Shown here: positions 62,299 through 64,000 of the stretch, piece by piece
Position numbering within the stretch: position 1 is the first letter of the stretch
Layout of the letters: every line of letters starts with the position of its first letter
From: Nocardia vermiculata NBRC 100427
Lineage (GTDB): Bacteria; Actinomycetota; Actinomycetes; Mycobacteriales; Mycobacteriaceae
Assembly (NCBI RefSeq): GCF_001613265.1
Contig: NZ_BDCA01000010.1
Location: 114,231 to 178,230, forward strand
Direction of reading: 5' to 3'
DNA length: 64,000 bases
Translations under genes and position numbers: made by a program
Notes under the pieces: model-generated
Told to the model about the DNA's origin: nothing
The model's database searches: none
The model's input: the letters and a program-made list of their open reading frames with translations, nothing else

Positions 62299-63450
62299 GT
62301 GACCGCGGTACTCGACACCAGAACCGGATTACGGATCGGCCCCTACACCGTCGACCCGCCCGTCGTGCTCGCCCCGATGGCCGGCATCACCAACGTCGCA
62401 TTCCGCAGGTTGTGCCGGGAATTCGGCAGCCGGACCTCGATCTACGTCTGCGAGATGATCACCGCCCGCGCAGTGGTCGAGCGGAACGAGAAGACGCTGC
62501 ACATGATGTCCTTCGACGCGGACGAGTCACCACGGTCGATGCAGCTCTACGGGGTGGACCCGAAGACTCTCGGCGAGGCGGTACGCATCATCGTCGGCGA
62601 GGGCTGGGCCGACCACATCGACGTGAATCTGGGCTGCCCGGTGAAGAAGGTCACCCGGCTCGGCGGCGGTGCCGCATTGCCCTACAAGCGGCGGTTGTTC
62701 GCCGAGATCGTCCGCGAGATGGTCGGTGCGGCCGATCCCGCGGGGGTTCCGGTGACCTTCAAATTCCGCATCGGGATCGACGAGGACCACCACACCTATC
62801 TCGATACCGGCCGGATCGCCGAGGCGGAGGGTGCGGCCGCGGTATCACTGCACGCGCGCACCGCGGCACAGTTGTATTCCGGCGTCGCCGACTGGTCCGC
62901 GATCGCGCGGCTCAAAGAGGCCGTCACCACCATTCCGGTACTGGGTAACGGCGATATCTTCTCTGCGGACGACGCGCTGCGGATGATGGCCGAGACGGGC
63001 TGCGACGGCGTCGTGGTGGGCCGCGGCTGCCTCGGGCGGCCGTGGCTGTTCGCCGAACTCAGCGCCGCACTGCGCGGGGAGCCCGTCCCGGAGGGGCCGC
63101 GCCTGGGCCGGGTGGGCGAAATTCTGGACCGGCACGCCACCCTGCTCGTCGATCACGACGGCGAAGACAAGGCGATGCGCGATATCCGCAAGCATATGGC
63201 CTGGTACTTCATGGGCTTTCCGCTCGGTTCCCAGCTGCGGCGCAGCTTCGCCACCGTGAGCAGTCTCACTCGGCTGCGTGAGCTGATCGAGCAGTTACCG
63301 CCGGAGGTCCCGTTCCCCGCCGAGGCTCAGGGCCCGCGCGGGCGGCAGGGCTCGCCGGCGACGAAAGTCGTCCTCCCGGAGGGGTGGCTCGACGATCCGG
63401 AAGACCCCACTGTGCCGGCTGCGGCCGATGTAATGCACAGTGGCGGCTGA
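62299..63450 (+). CDS. dusB: tRNA-dihydrouridine synthase B-like
   Basis: A 383-residue FMN enzyme reducing uridines in tRNA. Blocks: VVLAPMAGITNVAFRRLCRE, MQLYGVDPKTLGEA, NLGCPVKKVTRLGGGAALPY (catalytic Cys), VTFKFRIGIDEDH, VSLHARTAAQLYSGVADWSA, GNGDIFSADDALRM (FMN phosphate) and VVVGRGCLGRPWLFAELS. The C-terminal 40 residues are a Pro/Ala-rich tail. GTG at 62299 with GGAG 4 nt upstream; earlier in-frame starts fall inside the terminator. It follows desA as in mycobacteria. Confidence 0.92.
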   Translation: MTAVLDTRTGLRIGPYTVDPPVVLAPMAGITNVAFRRLCREFGSRTSIYVCEMITARAVVERNEKTLHMMSFDADESPRSMQLYGVDPKTLGEAVRIIVGEGWADHIDVNLGCPVKKVTRLGGGAALPYKRRLFAEIVREMVGAADPAGVPVTFKFRIGIDEDHHTYLDTGRIAEAEGAAAVSLHARTAAQLYSGVADWSAIARLKEAVTTIPVLGNGDIFSADDALRMMAETGCDGVVVGRGCLGRPWLFAELSAALRGEPVPEGPRLGRVGEILDRHATLLVDHDGEDKAMRDIRKHMAWYFMGFPLGSQLRRSFATVSSLTRLRELIEQLPPEVPFPAEAQGPRGRQGSPATKVVLPEGWLDDPEDPTVPAAADVMHSGG

Positions 63451-63636
63451 AAATTCGAGCTACTGACCTGCACCGATCAGTATTCCCGGTTTAGAAGTGG
63501 CCTACTGTGGCGTAATCGTTATCATGGCTGAGGCCGAATCGAGACGGATGTGACCGCGGCTACGGTCATCGGGCCATTACCCGGCGACGGAATCGACAAC
63601 GCCGGTCGTTGCAGCAGAGTGAAGTGAGGTTCGTTG

Positions 63637-64000
63637 GTGGGTGACGATCGACGCGGGCGTTCGTCCAGGCCCGGAGGTCGCGCCCCCTGGGAGCGTGGCG
63701 CACCCCCAGGCTCCGATGACGCCGGCACCCATCACAATCGGCACGCGGACGAATCCGGCGGCACCAATCCGCCGAACAGTTCCGCCCCGCTCACCGTTCA
63801 TGATCTGGTGCAGCGTGTCGACAGTGAGCGAGTGGCCCGCCGCCGCAAGGACGACAGCTCGGGCAAGCGTCGCGCCACCGACGAAGGCCCGCAGAACGAT
63901 GGCGGTGGTCGCCAAGGGGGAAACCGGAATCGTGCCGCCGCCGGCGGTGCCAGGCCGGCGCCCGCCACCGGCGCGTCCCGGTCGGCCCCCCCTGCCGGCG
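63637..64000 (+). CDS. LytR-CpsA-Psr family protein, 5' part only
   Basis: Translation from GTG 63637 stays open to the edge (121 codons): VGDDRRGRSSRPGGRAPWER, a Gly/Asn/Pro-rich disordered stretch, then SAPLTVHDLVQRVDSERVAR-RRKDDSS and further low complexity. This N-terminal cytoplasmic head precedes the membrane segment and LCP domain in Nocardia and mycobacterial homologues (Rv0822c), which ligate arabinogalactan to peptidoglycan. The diagnostic domain lies beyond the window, so the call rests on the head and on the desA-dus-LCP synteny. Promoter elements in 63451-63636 were not resolved. Confidence 0.6.
   Translation, partial: MGDDRRGRSSRPGGRAPWERGAPPGSDDAGTHHNRHADESGGTNPPNSSAPLTVHDLVQRVDSERVARRRKDDSSGKRRATDEGPQNDGGGRQGGNRNRAAAGGARPAPATGASRSAPPAG

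Overview
The window is GC-rich actinobacterial chromosome, most likely from Nocardia or a close relative in the Corynebacteriales. The reasons are frequent GTG starts with strong Shine-Dalgarno sites, several apparently leaderless genes, mycobacterial-type gene neighbours (SepH-SerC-CitA, DUF2530/MarR, DUF3027, CspB, RpfA, the paired XPB-related proteins, DapC, and DesA-Dus-LCP, in the broad order known from Mycobacterium tuberculosis Rv0822c-Rv0896) and a salicylate locus of the nocobactin/mycobactin type. This is inferred from the sequence alone; no search was run.

Region 1 (1-33.9 kb) is mostly core genome. It holds a partial DUF6928 gene, sepH, serC, citA, pdxH, an MFS exporter, gltA, an Eis-like acetyltransferase, regulators, a GHKL-ATPase/DUF3027 pair, a secreted-protein and MFS group, cspB, rpfA behind a c-di-AMP (ydaO) riboswitch and a CRP-type site, an Rv0862c-like protein and XPB helicase separated by lipoprotein, peptidase and small-protein genes, an ECF sigma factor of the SigJ type, dapC and a class I DAHP synthase. 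The DAHP synthase has a 21-codon leader peptide containing Tyr-Phe-Trp-Phe.

Region 2 (34-44 kb) holds an AhpD-like protein, an SDR, convergent salicyl-AMP ligase and salicylate synthase genes each with iron-box operators, plsB plus a HAD-PlsC fusion, and a polyprenol-phosphate mannosyltransferase.

Region 3 (44-58.7 kb) looks like a catabolic regulon. Two crotonases, a BadH-like SDR, an AMP ligase, a glutaryl-CoA-type dehydrogenase, two further acyl-CoA dehydrogenases, a 3-hydroxyacyl-CoA dehydrogenase and a TetR regulator are present. Three intergenic regions carry the same operator, TGAATG-N6-CATTCA, over the -10 box, with a weaker copy before the TetR gene. The enzyme set fits alicyclic-acid (cyclohexanecarboxylate-type) ring cleavage followed by beta-oxidation through glutaryl-CoA. 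The same promoter block also drives two small genes of unknown function. A 4.6-kb decaying island (45.2-49.7 kb) sits inside this regulon: an antitoxin with a frameshifted toxin, a frameshifted phosphotransferase, an XRE regulator that has lost its HTH, a beheaded DegT aminotransferase, and an intact NUDIX gene.

Region 4 (58.7-64 kb) holds tRNA-Glu/Asp/Phe, a ScbR-like TetR, a gene-poor stretch, tRNA-Lys, an acyl-ACP desaturase, DusB and the start of a LytR-CpsA-Psr protein. No IS element, CRISPR array, rRNA or replication origin was recognised.
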